Source of the DNA: Megalonaias nervosa
Taxonomy: Eukaryota > Mollusca > Bivalvia > Unionida > Unionidae
Assembly: GCA_016617855.1 (NCBI GenBank)
Contig: JAECUM010003637.1
Coordinates: 1-64,000 of the forward strand
DNA length: 64,000 nt
Reading direction: 5' to 3'
Each line of letters opens with the position of its first letter. Positions within the stretch are counted from its first letter, which is position 1. A program made the position numbers and the translations under genes. Positions 11,939-20,820 of the stretch are shown here, piece by piece. The notes beneath the pieces were generated by a model that worked only from the letters and a program-made list of their open reading frames with translations, did no database searches and was not told the origin of the DNA.

Positions 11939-13405
11939 ATGTCAGAGTCGCGCGAATTACTTCAGCAGATCGTAGCTAATACAACGCCGTCAAAAACTAC
12001 TATGATATCATTAAGTTCAACCAATCCTGAATTTAGCGTTAATTTTCCGACTGCAATTCCAGCAAAGGAAATAGCATTAGCGCAATTACGAGTTTATTAT
12101 AGTTGGCCTAATATTAGGTCAAAACCGTTTGGTGGACAACAGCCAAATAATTCACTGGTATTTGCGAATACAAATAAACCGGATGGAACACCTGACTGGC
12201 AGGTTGTTGGAATTTCAACGGGCAGTTATCAAATAGAACAGATTAATGATGAATTCCAACGCAGAATTAAATCTATCACAGGCAAAGAATCTAAGATAGC
12301 TATTACTGTTCACGAACCAACACAATCCGCGGTGATTGAAATAAATTCTCCTGATTACCTCGTAGATATTTATCAGAGTTCGATTAGATCCGTGTTAGGA
12401 TGGCCTGAAGTCGCACCTGTTTATAACGGAGTTTCAGAACCAAAAATAGAAGCATTTAAAACGAGTGAAGAAAAATTCATTAAAGATCCAGAATATCGAG
12501 GAAAACAACCATGGAGTAATACAAGATTTGGATTTCCAAACGACGATATATATTACTTTACCGATTTTGACGGTAAAAGAATCCCCAAATTGAATAAAGC
12601 ATTATTTATTGTTAACACAGACACCAGGACGAAGATTAGTTTCTATACTGTTGATGTAGGATTTATTAAACATTTTTTAGATACTCTTAAACACGAATAC
12701 GATAAAACGTTTAATGATTTAAGAAATTTACTTATTTCATTATCACAACATTGTAATGAAAGTGTAAAGCAGCAAATAATTGAGTCAATAAAACACTTAA
12801 ATGGGATCTTATTCGATTTATACATCGTTAATCGAAGTATTATAAACACCGCGACTAAATTCGATGGAAATCGTTACACAAATCCAGAATCTAAACAAGT
12901 ATTTCTTAATCATTATAAAATAACAGAAAAAAATTTACAAACATTTATTATACCAGATTTAAATAACGCTAAAATGAAAAAATCATTAAACGATCTTATT
13001 GAAGAATATTATCCGGGAGTAATTGAATCGTGGAAAAAAATAGCCCCACCACCGGCTATACTAAAACACAATAACAATCCCTTTAGTGCCGGTAGACATA
13101 TATCACCAGGCATTGTAAACATAACAACAACAATTGCAATCAATCTGGTATGCGATGTTATTGAAGGTAGCTATCAGGTAGATCTTTCTAAGTCTAGCCA
13201 GGCTCAGCAAGGGTACATATTATTCAGTTTTAGTCCGTTGGTCCCTCCCGGTTCGTTAATTGTATCAGAACCAATTAACCCCGTATACCTGCGAGTTCAT
13301 AATCCATTTCTGACAAGAATAAATTTCAAAATCACTGACCAGGCAGGAAACATTTTGGATCTAAGACAAGAATCTCTTAATATTAATTTGTATATACGCT
13401 CGTAG
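11939..13405 (+). CDS. penton-like virion structural protein
   Basis: Intact, 488 residues, ATG preceded by AATAATAATA. The N-terminal part is beta-rich: SVNFPTAIP, ALAQLRVYYSWPNI, then GSYQIEQINDEFQRRI. A charged helical insertion (about residues 235-380) follows, and the C-terminal part contains SPGIVNITTTIAINLVCDVI, ILFSFSPLVPPGSLIV and FKITDQAGN with LDLRQES. The YYSWPNI ... GSYQIxxIN ... CDxIEGS ... SFSPxVPPG layout is the one I know from abundant uncharacterised structural proteins of Polinton-like elements in cnidarians and molluscs, often taken as penton or vertex protein. Last gene of the plus-strand structural block. The jelly-roll assignment would need structure prediction. Confidence 0.65.
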   Translation: MSESRELLQQIVANTTPSKTTMISLSSTNPEFSVNFPTAIPAKEIALAQLRVYYSWPNIRSKPFGGQQPNNSLVFANTNKPDGTPDWQVVGISTGSYQIEQINDEFQRRIKSITGKESKIAITVHEPTQSAVIEINSPDYLVDIYQSSIRSVLGWPEVAPVYNGVSEPKIEAFKTSEEKFIKDPEYRGKQPWSNTRFGFPNDDIYYFTDFDGKRIPKLNKALFIVNTDTRTKISFYTVDVGFIKHFLDTLKHEYDKTFNDLRNLLISLSQHCNESVKQQIIESIKHLNGILFDLYIVNRSIINTATKFDGNRYTNPESKQVFLNHYKITEKNLQTFIIPDLNNAKMKKSLNDLIEEYYPGVIESWKKIAPPPAILKHNNNPFSAGRHISPGIVNITTTIAINLVCDVIEGSYQVDLSKSSQAQQGYILFSFSPLVPPGSLIVSEPINPVYLRVHNPFLTRINFKITDQAGNILDLRQESLNINLYIRS

Positions 13406-13440
13406 AACGTCCGATTATTTAATCAGGGGGACATAATCTG

Positions 13441-13644
13441 ATGAGTAAATACATGAATAATAATCAAATTTCTATGATTAAAGCAATTGTATATATAATA
13501 AAGAGAGATAGCTCGGCTATCTCTCTGCGGAGTAAATTGAACGATTATTTCCCTTACTACTGCGTCGTTACCTGTACAAACCCAGTTGTATATACGTGTA
13601 TAGCGTATATTAGTCCGTCTGTCTGTTACTTTAACGAACTATAA
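13441..13644 (+). CDS. possible short ORF (67 aa), doubtful
   Basis: Opens with ATG after GGGGGACATAATCTG and runs 67 codons. I recognise no domain. It contains the perfect hairpin at 13502-13526, so it may simply be open sequence over an RNA structure. Treat as doubtful. Confidence 0.2.
   Translation: MSKYMNNNQISMIKAIVYIIKRDSSAISLRSKLNDYFPYYCVVTCTNPVVYTCIAYISPSVCYFNEL
13502..13526. terminator. perfect 11-bp stem, 3-base loop
   Basis: AGAGAGATAGC, loop TCG, GCTATCTCTCT: a perfect hairpin about 100 bp after the stop of the penton-like gene, at the end of the structural block. It could be an RNA 3' processing or termination signal; no T-run follows. Function is inferred from position only. 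Confidence 0.45.
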
Positions 13645-13784
13645 CTTATACGTGTAAATTATTTTATGAATTTTGAAAAACTGAAGTACAGTTCTACATT
13701 CTATTAGTGATACAAGTTCTGTGAGACAGCACAAATATTATATATATATACTTAAATTTAACTGTATTATTGATAAGAGAACGA

Positions 13785-13855
13785 TGGCCGAAATGGTAAG
13801 ACGGTTGGACGTAGATCGAAGCTCTACAGACTCTCGCGTGTTCGAGTCTCCAAAA
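13785..13855 (+). ncRNA. tRNA-like Pol III promoter (A and B boxes)
   Basis: TGGCCGAAATGG (13785-13796) matches a Leu/Ser-type A box and GTTCGAGTCTC (13840-13850) a B box, 44 bp apart, as in tRNA genes. The intervening GTTGGACGTAGATCGAAGCTC resembles an anticodon arm, but the T stem does not pair properly, so I do not call a functional tRNA. It may drive the downstream hairpin RNA. The first TTTT on the plus strand is at about 13979. Confidence 0.5.
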
Positions 13856-13900
13856 ATGCTAAAGATATTATCTTGCATTTGCGACTGATGCTATTTAATT

Positions 13901-14049
13901 GGGGGAACCCGGAGAATTTCCTCGATATCCACAACAGACAAAATACACTCTCCTATCATACACCTTTGAGGGGTGTACCTTTTACACTCCCGGGGTTTTG
14001 TATGGGGGGAGAGTGTACAAAATCTGTTGGACGTAGACAAGATTCCCCC
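13901..14049. ncRNA. long imperfect hairpin, candidate structured RNA
   Basis: GGGGGAA (13901) pairs with TTCCCCC (14043). CAACAGA (about 13932) pairs with TCTGTTG (about 14023). ACACTCTCC pairs with GGAGAGTGT. The inner arms around GGGGTGTA and TACACTCC also pair, giving a rod of roughly 150 nt with internal loops. It lies 50 bp after the tRNA-like promoter and between the structural and replicative gene blocks. Structure is seen; transcription is inferred. Confidence 0.55.
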
Positions 14050-14054
14050 GTCAT

Positions 14055-14305
14055 CACCATTTGTATATATTTCATGTTCATAGAATCATTAGGATAAGTT
14101 TATGTTTGTGCCGTCCAAAATCATAAACCATCTGTATATATTTCATAACCATATATCATTAGGATAAGTTTATGTTTGTGCAGTCCAAAATCATAAACCA
14201 TCTGTATATATTTCATAACCATATAATCATATATCATTAGGATAAGTTTATGTTTGTGTCGTCCAAAATCATAAACCATTTGTATATATTTCATAACCAT
14301 ATATC
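14055..14305. repeat. ~70-bp tandem repeat in element 1
   Basis: Three to four copies of a unit containing TTTGTATATATTTCAT, ATCATTAGGATAAGTTTATG and GTCCAAAATCATAAACCAT. It sits in the non-coding region between the hairpin and the next gene; a possible replication or regulatory repeat. Confidence 0.9.
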
Positions 14306-14361
14306 ACACACAAAACAGCTCCCTGACAAAAAAAAGTCATGGGAGCTAATATTTATTTTTA

Positions 14362-14379
14362 TATTAAATATAAATATAA

Positions 14380-14454
<75 letters not shown>
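14362..14454 (+). promoter_or_regulatory. AT-only tract directly before a start codon
   Basis: ATATAAATATAAATATAAA repeats pass into about 58 bp of pure TA that ends only one base before the ATG at 14455. Other replicative genes of element 1 have a short TATATATA-like run at the same place, so this may be an expanded form of that upstream motif. Confidence 0.45.
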
Positions 14455-14456
<2 letters not shown>

Positions 14457-14910
14457 GAACCATGAAAACATCAATGATATTATCTGTGCTATTAAAACAT
14501 TAAAACATAACGGAATAAAAATATCTGATAATCTCGACCCTCAGAAAATTATGTGCGATTTTGAATTACTGCAACAAAGAAAATTTGATAATAAATATAC
14601 ACTACCTTCAAACTACAGATTTATAAAATTAATTTATCAAGCTATGCTTGAATCACTAGCTATAGTAAACGACAATCAAGTAAAGCTATTTGCACCTCTT
14701 GCACGTTCGATCGAAAATATTAAATTCGAACTGTCTCACAAGTACGAAAGAAAAAAGATTGTGGATAATCGTGTAATGCAATTAAGAAAGATTATGCTAT
14801 CTGATTCTGTCAAAAATGATAATGACGCTGAGAGCAGCGACGATGAAGGTGGACCCCTGACAGAGTCAGTGACTGTAATTATGGCTAAACAAAACCCTTG
14901 GGAAAATTAA
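14455..14910 (+). CDS. unknown element 1 protein, 151 aa
   Basis: Intact ORF with start MNHENINDIICAIKTL. Predominantly helical and charged; it has LPSNYRFIKLIYQAMLES in the middle, a basic KYERKKIVDNR segment and an acidic stretch (DNDAESSDDEGG) near the end, finishing AKQNPWEN. No domain recognised. The ATG follows an extreme TA tract. It is the first gene after the non-coding gap and precedes the convergent homing endonuclease. Confidence 0.55.
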
Positions 14911-15029
14911 CGTTTCAGTAGGTATCATAGATTTGGATATGTTTCGCATTGTGGATACCTCATATTGTATCCCAACCATGTTTCAGTAGGTATCAAGTAA
15001 TCATTTGGTAACATTAAAAATACGGTAGA

Positions 15030-15533
15030 CTAAACGTATTGAAAATTTATTTTTTGTGTAAATCTTTTGGAAAAGGAAGATTTTTGTATATTTTCTGCGA
15101 CAAATTGTACCGATCGTGGTACTATGTCAAAGTATTTGGCAGCAGAATTAATTGATTCAAAACTAATTTCTTCCCCAATCTCTGTATTTACAGATTTAAT
15201 AGCTCTCTTTCTGTATAATTTACACCTTCCTGTGTTTCCGGATTTACAATTTTGACTCTGTGTAGTAACTCGTAAATTAGAAATCGAATTGTCAAGCTTA
15301 TTGCCGTTGATGTGATCCACCACATACCCATCCTTGATCAGTCCAAAATAACACTCGTAGGTAAATATATGAGATAAATATCTTTTTTTCTTGCCATTAG
15401 CAGTAAATCTAAGATAACCAGTATTATCAATACTACCGACTGGCTTTTTCAATCTGCAGTTTCTAATCACGCCATCACTAGATGCTTCATAATTGGTAAG
15501 GATTGGATGTGACACAAATTCGTTTTGCTCCAT
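15030..15533 (-). CDS. HNH homing endonuclease with NUMOD4-like N-terminus
   Basis: Intact, 167 residues. The N-terminus ILTNYEASSDGVIRN and PVGSIDNTGYLRF is NUMOD4-like. The HNH core is LSHIFTYECYFG followed by VVDHINGNKLDNSISNLRV and QSQNCK, and the C-terminal part (SINSAAKYFDIVPRSVQFV) resembles a NUMOD1/helix-turn-helix DNA-binding tail. Such enzymes cut DNA at a long site and spread themselves or their host locus; they are common in phages and large DNA viruses. It lies alone on the minus strand and is free-standing rather than inside an intron. Its ATG is preceded by a TATATATA run. A recent acquisition into the viral genome is plausible. Confidence 0.85.
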   Translation of the reverse strand: MEQNEFVSHPILTNYEASSDGVIRNCRLKKPVGSIDNTGYLRFTANGKKKRYLSHIFTYECYFGLIKDGYVVDHINGNKLDNSISNLRVTTQSQNCKSGNTGRCKLYRKRAIKSVNTEIGEEISFESINSAAKYFDIVPRSVQFVAENIQKSSFSKRFTQKINFQYV

Positions 15534-15616
15534 TATATATATAATATTATTTGTCTAAATCATTGTTTTGAAATCTAACCAGATAATCTTCTTCTGTCTT
15601 TATAGGAGAGTCAGTG

Positions 15617-15853
15617 TTATTTTTTTTTGTCATAATATCGTTTTAGTTTTCTATATTTTTTTCCGCCACATTTTAGACACAATTGAGTTTTTCCTCTGAC
15701 TCCAACACCGCATTTCACACACGGTATTGGTCCTGTACTACCATTTTTGATACTTTGTGCATGATTTCCGCAGTATTTGTTCACACACGATTTATTACAA
15801 GTGGAAGTATATCCAATTTTGAGCCAAGCACATTTGTTTTGTGTTTCAAGCAT
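15617..15853 (-). CDS. small cysteine-rich zinc-binding protein
   Basis: Intact, 78 residues. Cysteines occur in CAWLK, CNKSCVNKYCGNH, IPCVKCG and LCLKCGGKKYRKL, giving two likely zinc sites: C...C-x3-C-x3-C-x2-H type, then a C-x2-C...C-x2-C ribbon. The C-terminus is strongly basic (RKLKRYYDKKK). Size and charge suggest a nucleic-acid-binding regulator. It starts 44 bp from the divergently oriented polymerase gene, sharing an AT-rich intergenic region, and its ATG also follows TATATATA. Confidence 0.65.
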   Translation of the reverse strand: MLETQNKCAWLKIGYTSTCNKSCVNKYCGNHAQSIKNGSTGPIPCVKCGVGVRGKTQLCLKCGGKKYRKLKRYYDKKK

Positions 15854-15897
15854 TATATATATACTAAAACTTTAATTTAAATATTTGTTTTAATTAT

Positions 15898-18800
15898 ATG
15901 GAGGAATTATCCGTTATTGAACCTTCCCCTGCTAGATTCGATCTTGACAGACTATCAGAATATAAATTTATTACTTTGATGCAGGATCTGGCATTAACGG
16001 ATGAGGATGTAACCGAACGTGTTCGTGAAGCAAAAAGGGAATTTCGTGACGATGGTGCTGCTCATGTGTGGTCAACATTCAGAGTTGGAAATGTTACTAA
16101 TATGATGACTGACAAACGAGGAAAAGTAATTATTAATCACCTTGATAATCAAAAATATTTTATTTTAATAAAATTTATTGTAAATACAGAAGAAGATATT
16201 TGGATTATTCGTGATAAACGTGATCCAGTCCGTGTGCAGTCCGGTAGTATTGTTTTCTTAAACAATAAATCTAAGCCCGGAATACTTACTGGCATTGATA
16301 AACCCTATTATATACAGAGTTATCCAGCAGCTGAATAATAAACCTAATGTTGCGGATCTGAAACCGATGAAAATATCAAGAATAAACTGCGTAGCTGAAC
16401 GAGTTACAGAACATTTTACAAATGCGATACGTGGTAATGGTTTAACTGATTTAAGACATAAAAAAATAAACAAATGGGCAGAGTCCGTTAAAGATACCGG
16501 AGCGTCTATTAAGGATGTCGCTGAGCTAGAAAAGAAATTAAAATTCCCAATAACAGTAAAAACGCTGACAGGAGAGATTTTATATAAATCGAAATACAAA
16601 TCAAGAGGAGCTCCGATAGATATTATTGATCATAATTCGCACGCATGGACCTCAGCAGTAACAATATTTCCACGAGATAGAACGGTCAAATTTTATAACG
16701 GTGACATCTTTGATTTTATTAAAAATATCAGCAAAAGTGACCCTGTATCCGTTTGGTTATTTCAGAGTTCGGAATATGATCATTACGATCAGTTTGTACG
16801 GCCTAATGGTGATATTTACCATACAGAATCTCTTAATGTAGAAATGGAACATCTTGCGCAGCGCCTTTGGCGTGAATATACTTCAGACGATGTCAAAATT
16901 AGACAATTATTAAATAATTGTTTTACAATTCCATCTGTAGCAGCTCATTTCGCTCAGGAAAAAAATTTATGGAAACCAACACGATCGGAATTCCTTGAAG
17001 ATGTCAAGAAAAGCTGTGTAGAATATGGTCACGGTGGATTATGGAACACCAAATACAACCATAGTGATGTTATCTCGGTTGATATGGTAGCGTGTTATCC
17101 TGGGAGTTTTCTTGGATATGGAGTATGTTCTAAATACTTTAAGAGATTCGGACATCCTACACATGACATGACCAGGGTTGCGATAAACGGACATTTACCA
17201 GATTTTGACTTAACCGGATTTGCTCATGTAGAATTATTCGAATTTGCAGAAAATCTCCATCCGATTACTTATGCTTGGTTTGGAAGACATTTTTCAGAAA
17301 AATATTGGGTTCCAATAGTACTATTGCGATATATGCTTGATGTTGGATTTTTAATATCGTTGAGAGTAACTGAAGCGATTATATCGTATAATTCACAGAA
17401 GCAAGTTTGGTTACCAGAACCAAATAGATTTAATATCGATGATACCAGGAAAGAATTCCCTGATATTGATGAAGATTATATCATTAAAATAAATAAATGC
17501 AGGAACGAGCATGATGAAAAATTTGCAAAGGATCTCGGTAGAAAAATAATCGGTAAATTTACTCAAGGTGGTTCATACGATTATAAACGACATTGTACAA
17601 GATTGATTATGGATGATGCTGAACTAGATTTTATAATCGCTGATACAACGGAGAAAAATATGTTTATAAACAGATGTAATGCTTATTTATCAGATGGAAC
17701 GAAACTAGGTACCATTGTGAGTTATCTTGATGGCGAGTCACCGTAGTTTACTCATTTAAGATCTTCGATGTTGGCATATGTTTCTATAAATCTATTATCG
17801 ATGATAAATAAATTTCCCCGTTACGCCGTCAGAGTCGCTACGGATTCATTTTATGTACATAAAAAATATAAAGATTTATTAAAACTCGGTAATGGTGAAT
17901 GGGGGACATGGAGAATAAAACAAGAAAATATATTTAGTTATTCTGAATCTGCAGATGTTGAAATTGTGGAGATATATTACAAAAATAATAATCAAATATT
18001 AAAGTCATCTGCACCATCTGTGTACGATCCTGTATCTAAACATAAAACCGTTTATCTTAATGGGTGTGGTGGTTCAGGTAAAACAACTCGTGCGATTAAC
18101 TTATTTATAAATAATATCTCAGATATGATTGTTTTAACACCGACGCACAAACTTGCTAGAGAAATAAAGCAACGAGGAGTAAAATCGTGTACTTATCATA
18201 GTTTCTTTAGATGGTGCGGAGACACATGGACTCCGTCGCGGATGGGTGAAAAATATATACCTAAATATATTATATGGGACGAGATATGCACGGTGTCGTT
18301 AGAAACACTAAAAACATTTCTTGATTGGTTGTTACTAAAGAATACTGCTGTGATTATGTGCGGCGATAATGGTCAACCACCACCCTTTGTTGGAGAGTCT
18401 CCACATGAATGGCTGAAGAATAACGTAGGTTATTATGAAGAAATACATGATGACCATAGAGCTATCGATGAACCGCTGAAGGAATTTAAAAGATTAATCA
18501 GACTTCAGCCAGAAAGAGTACAATGTGAGATAATGCGAGGAGTAATTCCAGAGACTTCTATGAATGAATTTTGGACTTTATGGAATCCCGCTGATTAAAT
18601 AGTCGCGAGTAGAATGACAGTTCGTGATGAACTACAGAATAAATTATTTACGTTACATAAAGAAAAATTTTCAGATCTACCGGTACCATTATGTTATCGC
18701 CCAGCAGATACTCGACGACAGAATATTGATGTTGAAATTCCTGGTGGTGGAATACAGAATCTTGTCTTGAATGATATTATTTTAGTCGATATTAATGTCG

Positions 18801-19306
18801 TTGAGAATGCGCTGAGTATGAATAAATCGCCGTGGACGTTAGGATACGCTATAACTATTCACTCATCACAGGGATTAACTATAACTGATACTAAAATCTG
18901 GATTATAGATGATCGGATCGAATGGTCGAATTTAGTCTATCTCGCCGTATCTCGAGTCAGGAGAATATCGCAACTGAGTAGAGTTATTGTAGATTACGTA
19001 ATAACTGAAGAAATCACTAACAATATCGATATCAATAAAAAAATTAGTCAGCTATAAAAAGTGTGACAAAAAAAAAATAAACGTGATTTTGATCTTGATA
19101 CTGAATTTATTATAAAACTAAAACAACTACAAAATAATCATTGCGCAAGTTGCAACTGTAATATGTTATGGCAGTATTCGAATAATAATCCAAGACAATT
19201 TACCGTAGACAGAATTAATAGTGATCTCGGTCATATACGTGACAATGTGATGCTGACCTGTCTTGAGTGTAATCGACGTCGAGGCTCTGGACGTTTACAA
19301 AATTGA
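15898..19306 (+). pseudogene. family B DNA polymerase - SF1 helicase - HNH fusion, broken
   Basis: Replication protein of element 1, about 1,130 codons. Start ATG at 15898 (MEELSVIEPS). A frame change at about 16300-16340 leads into one frame that holds all the rest. Polymerase palm: YGHGG pre-motif (~17031), motif A DMVACYPGSF (~17081), motif B-like GRKIIGKFTQGG (~17535), motif C ATDSFYV (~17836). No clear exonuclease DxE motif was found. Helicase: Walker A GCGGSGKTT (~18064), TPTHK (Ia), WDEIC (II, ~18277), GDNGQ (III, ~18361), TIHSSQGLTI (V, ~18857), YLAVSRVRR (VI, ~18938). HNH: CASC, VDRIN, CLECNRRR (19137-19290). Nonsense codons TAG 17744 and TAA 18596, plus stops at 19055 and 19064 beside two A-runs, break it. 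The HNH part has no own ATG before its first cysteines, so it was read as a fusion. Ends tail-to-tail with the integrase, overlapping 12 bp. Confidence 0.8.
19067..19306 (+). other. HNH nuclease domain at the C-terminus of the replication fusion
   Basis: In the same frame as the polymerase and helicase, open from 19067 to TGA at 19304. It carries the zinc-HNH signature: NNHCASCNCNM, then RQFTVDRINSDLGHIRDN and LTCLECNRRRG. The first Met lies inside the zinc motif, so it cannot be an independent protein from its own ATG. Two homopolymer A-runs (about 19037-19043 and 19068-19077) lie at the joint and could hold compensating indels or a frameshift site. Confidence 0.75.
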
Positions 19307-20288
19307 GCTTGGTGGTAATTGTGTATTCTCAGGAATTATTTGCAATTGTTCACGTACAAATCCACGTTGAGGGGCTGTAGAATCTAGTCTGTATATTGGA
19401 GGTCTACCAGTGGATCTAACCACGCTAGAAATTGTATGTGTAGTTACGCTCCAGATAGGATCGGTTGCTCTTTTTTTACCACCTTCAAGTTCGCCGGGTT
19501 CATATAAATATCTAACTGTAACATTACCTAATACTGGTTGAGAGAAAGATTCACGTCGTTGTCCGTAGCCATTGCTACGGGGTATATATTTTTTTTGATC
19601 GCATTAGAAGGTTTCATGGAAGTTGCACGAGTAATTTCATTATTCAACGCAGTTATCACACTCGGTAATCTTGCAACCCATTCACGAGATCGCTCACCCG
19701 ACTTAAGGTCAGTAGATATTTCCTTTGCATATTGGTATCCGAATAACCGCTCAGCAAGAGTTCTATTAAATCGTTCAACGATTGCCTGATCACTATGAAT
19801 TTCATTATGTCCTCGTCTGATTTTAACGTTACGTTTCTTCATCAACGATGATACTACTCCAAGAAATTCTTTACCGGGATCAACTTGTAATAACCGTGGC
19901 CATCGTAAACCACCACGTTGATAAATGCGTTCAAACGCAGATGCAACTTCAGATGTTGTCTTTGTTGATAATGGCTCCGCTTCTTTATATCTACTCGCAA
20001 TGTCAACGACAGTTAACGCGTATTTGTACGTGCGTGATTTTCGTCCACGTGTTTTAATGGTATCGTGTGGTAAAAAAAAATATCTGCTTGATGAACTTCA
20101 TTAGGGACACTAACATCAAAATGCGCGTAATGAATTCTTTTAGGTGGACTTAGGAAGATTTGCCATATTGCCTGTCGTGCTAACCATGATGCAGCGACAT
20201 CACGTGAAACTTTTGCTGCTTCGGCGAGTTTACTAATCGCTGCCTTACCTCTCCAGAATCCTCTCGGGGAATAATAAACAGATTCCAT
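19295..20288 (-). pseudogene. retroviral-type DDE integrase of element 1, two frameshifts
   Basis: Polinton-type integrase that inserts the element into the host genome. Start MESVYYSPRGFWRG at 20288 with an N-terminal domain (AISKLAEAAKVSRDVAASWL), then VHQADI. The catalytic triad is visible: D in TVVDIASRYK (~20000), D in QVDPGKEFLG (~19875), E in AIVERFNRTL (~19770). The C-terminal domain has VTVRYLYEPGELEGG and DPIWS, then RGFVREQLQVIP-like spacing (here RGFVREQLQIIP). Frame breaks occur in a nine-T run (20072-20080 on the plus strand reads as A) and at about 19530-19550. Catalytic residues are kept, so inactivation is by indels only. It overlaps the 3' end of the replication fusion. Confidence 0.85.
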
Positions 20289-20304
20289 TATGATAGTTAT
20301 ATAA

Positions 20305-20808
20305 TTAATTGCCAGCCCCTAGCACCAGTTTACCTTTCATAGCAGTTTTTACTAGAAAACTAGCTAATTTTTCTCTGAGAGATTTATTAGGTATAGAATT
20401 TAACGCGTGAATCAATTTCACATCCGCAAGATGTCGGTGTTGCAAATCCTTACTTTTATACGCGACATCGTGAACGTGACACGCTTGATCGATCTTATTT
20501 ACTGGATACTCTCCTGGTTTTGGTTGATCTTGATCATCGAGTCTGATATCAAGTCGAGTTCCAGGACCACAATAATTATATCCGGGTAAATGTTTCTCAC
20601 CGGGATATTTAGCCCATGGAGTTCCTGGTAATTTTCCTAACGAAGCAGCGATATCACCCCCACCTGTCTTTGTTGGAATAAATTTATATTTCTTGGTACC
20701 ACATTTCACACACTTGCCTGTAAGTGCACGTCTTTTATTTCTTGTTGTTATTGTTGTTAATTCAGTAGTATCGGTAGGTGCTCTGCATCGAACACAATAT
20801 AGACTCAT
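20305..20808 (-). CDS. zinc-ribbon / phospholipase A2 protein (parvovirus VP1u-like)
   Basis: Intact, 167 residues from the ATG at 20808; the upstream extension in this frame overlaps the neighbouring ATPase gene and is unlikely. N-terminal zinc ribbon C5-x2-C8 and C33-x2-C36 (LYCVRCR, GKCVKCG). PLA2 domain: PGYNYCGPGT calcium-loop-like motif at 76-84, PVNKIDQACHVHDVAY with the catalytic His113-Asp114 pair, and a second Asp at 129 (HLADVKL). This is the pattern of the viral PLA2 that lets non-enveloped particles breach endosomal membranes in parvoviruses; in Polintons and adintoviruses it is a probable virion entry factor. The C-terminus is hydrophobic and basic (LVKTAMKGKLVLGAGN). It starts 12 bp from the divergent ATPase gene. 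Element 2 has a decayed relative. Confidence 0.85.
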   Translation of the reverse strand: MSLYCVRCRAPTDTTELTTITTRNKRRALTGKCVKCGTKKYKFIPTKTGGGDIAASLGKLPGTPWAKYPGEKHLPGYNYCGPGTRLDIRLDDQDQPKPGEYPVNKIDQACHVHDVAYKSKDLQHRHLADVKLIHALNSIPNKSLREKLASFLVKTAMKGKLVLGAGN

Positions 20809-20820
20809 ATTATTTATTAT

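Noticed and set aside
13785..13855. Functional tRNA gene in element 1
   Set aside because: A and B boxes are good but the T stem and acceptor stem do not pair; kept only as a Pol III promoter candidate.
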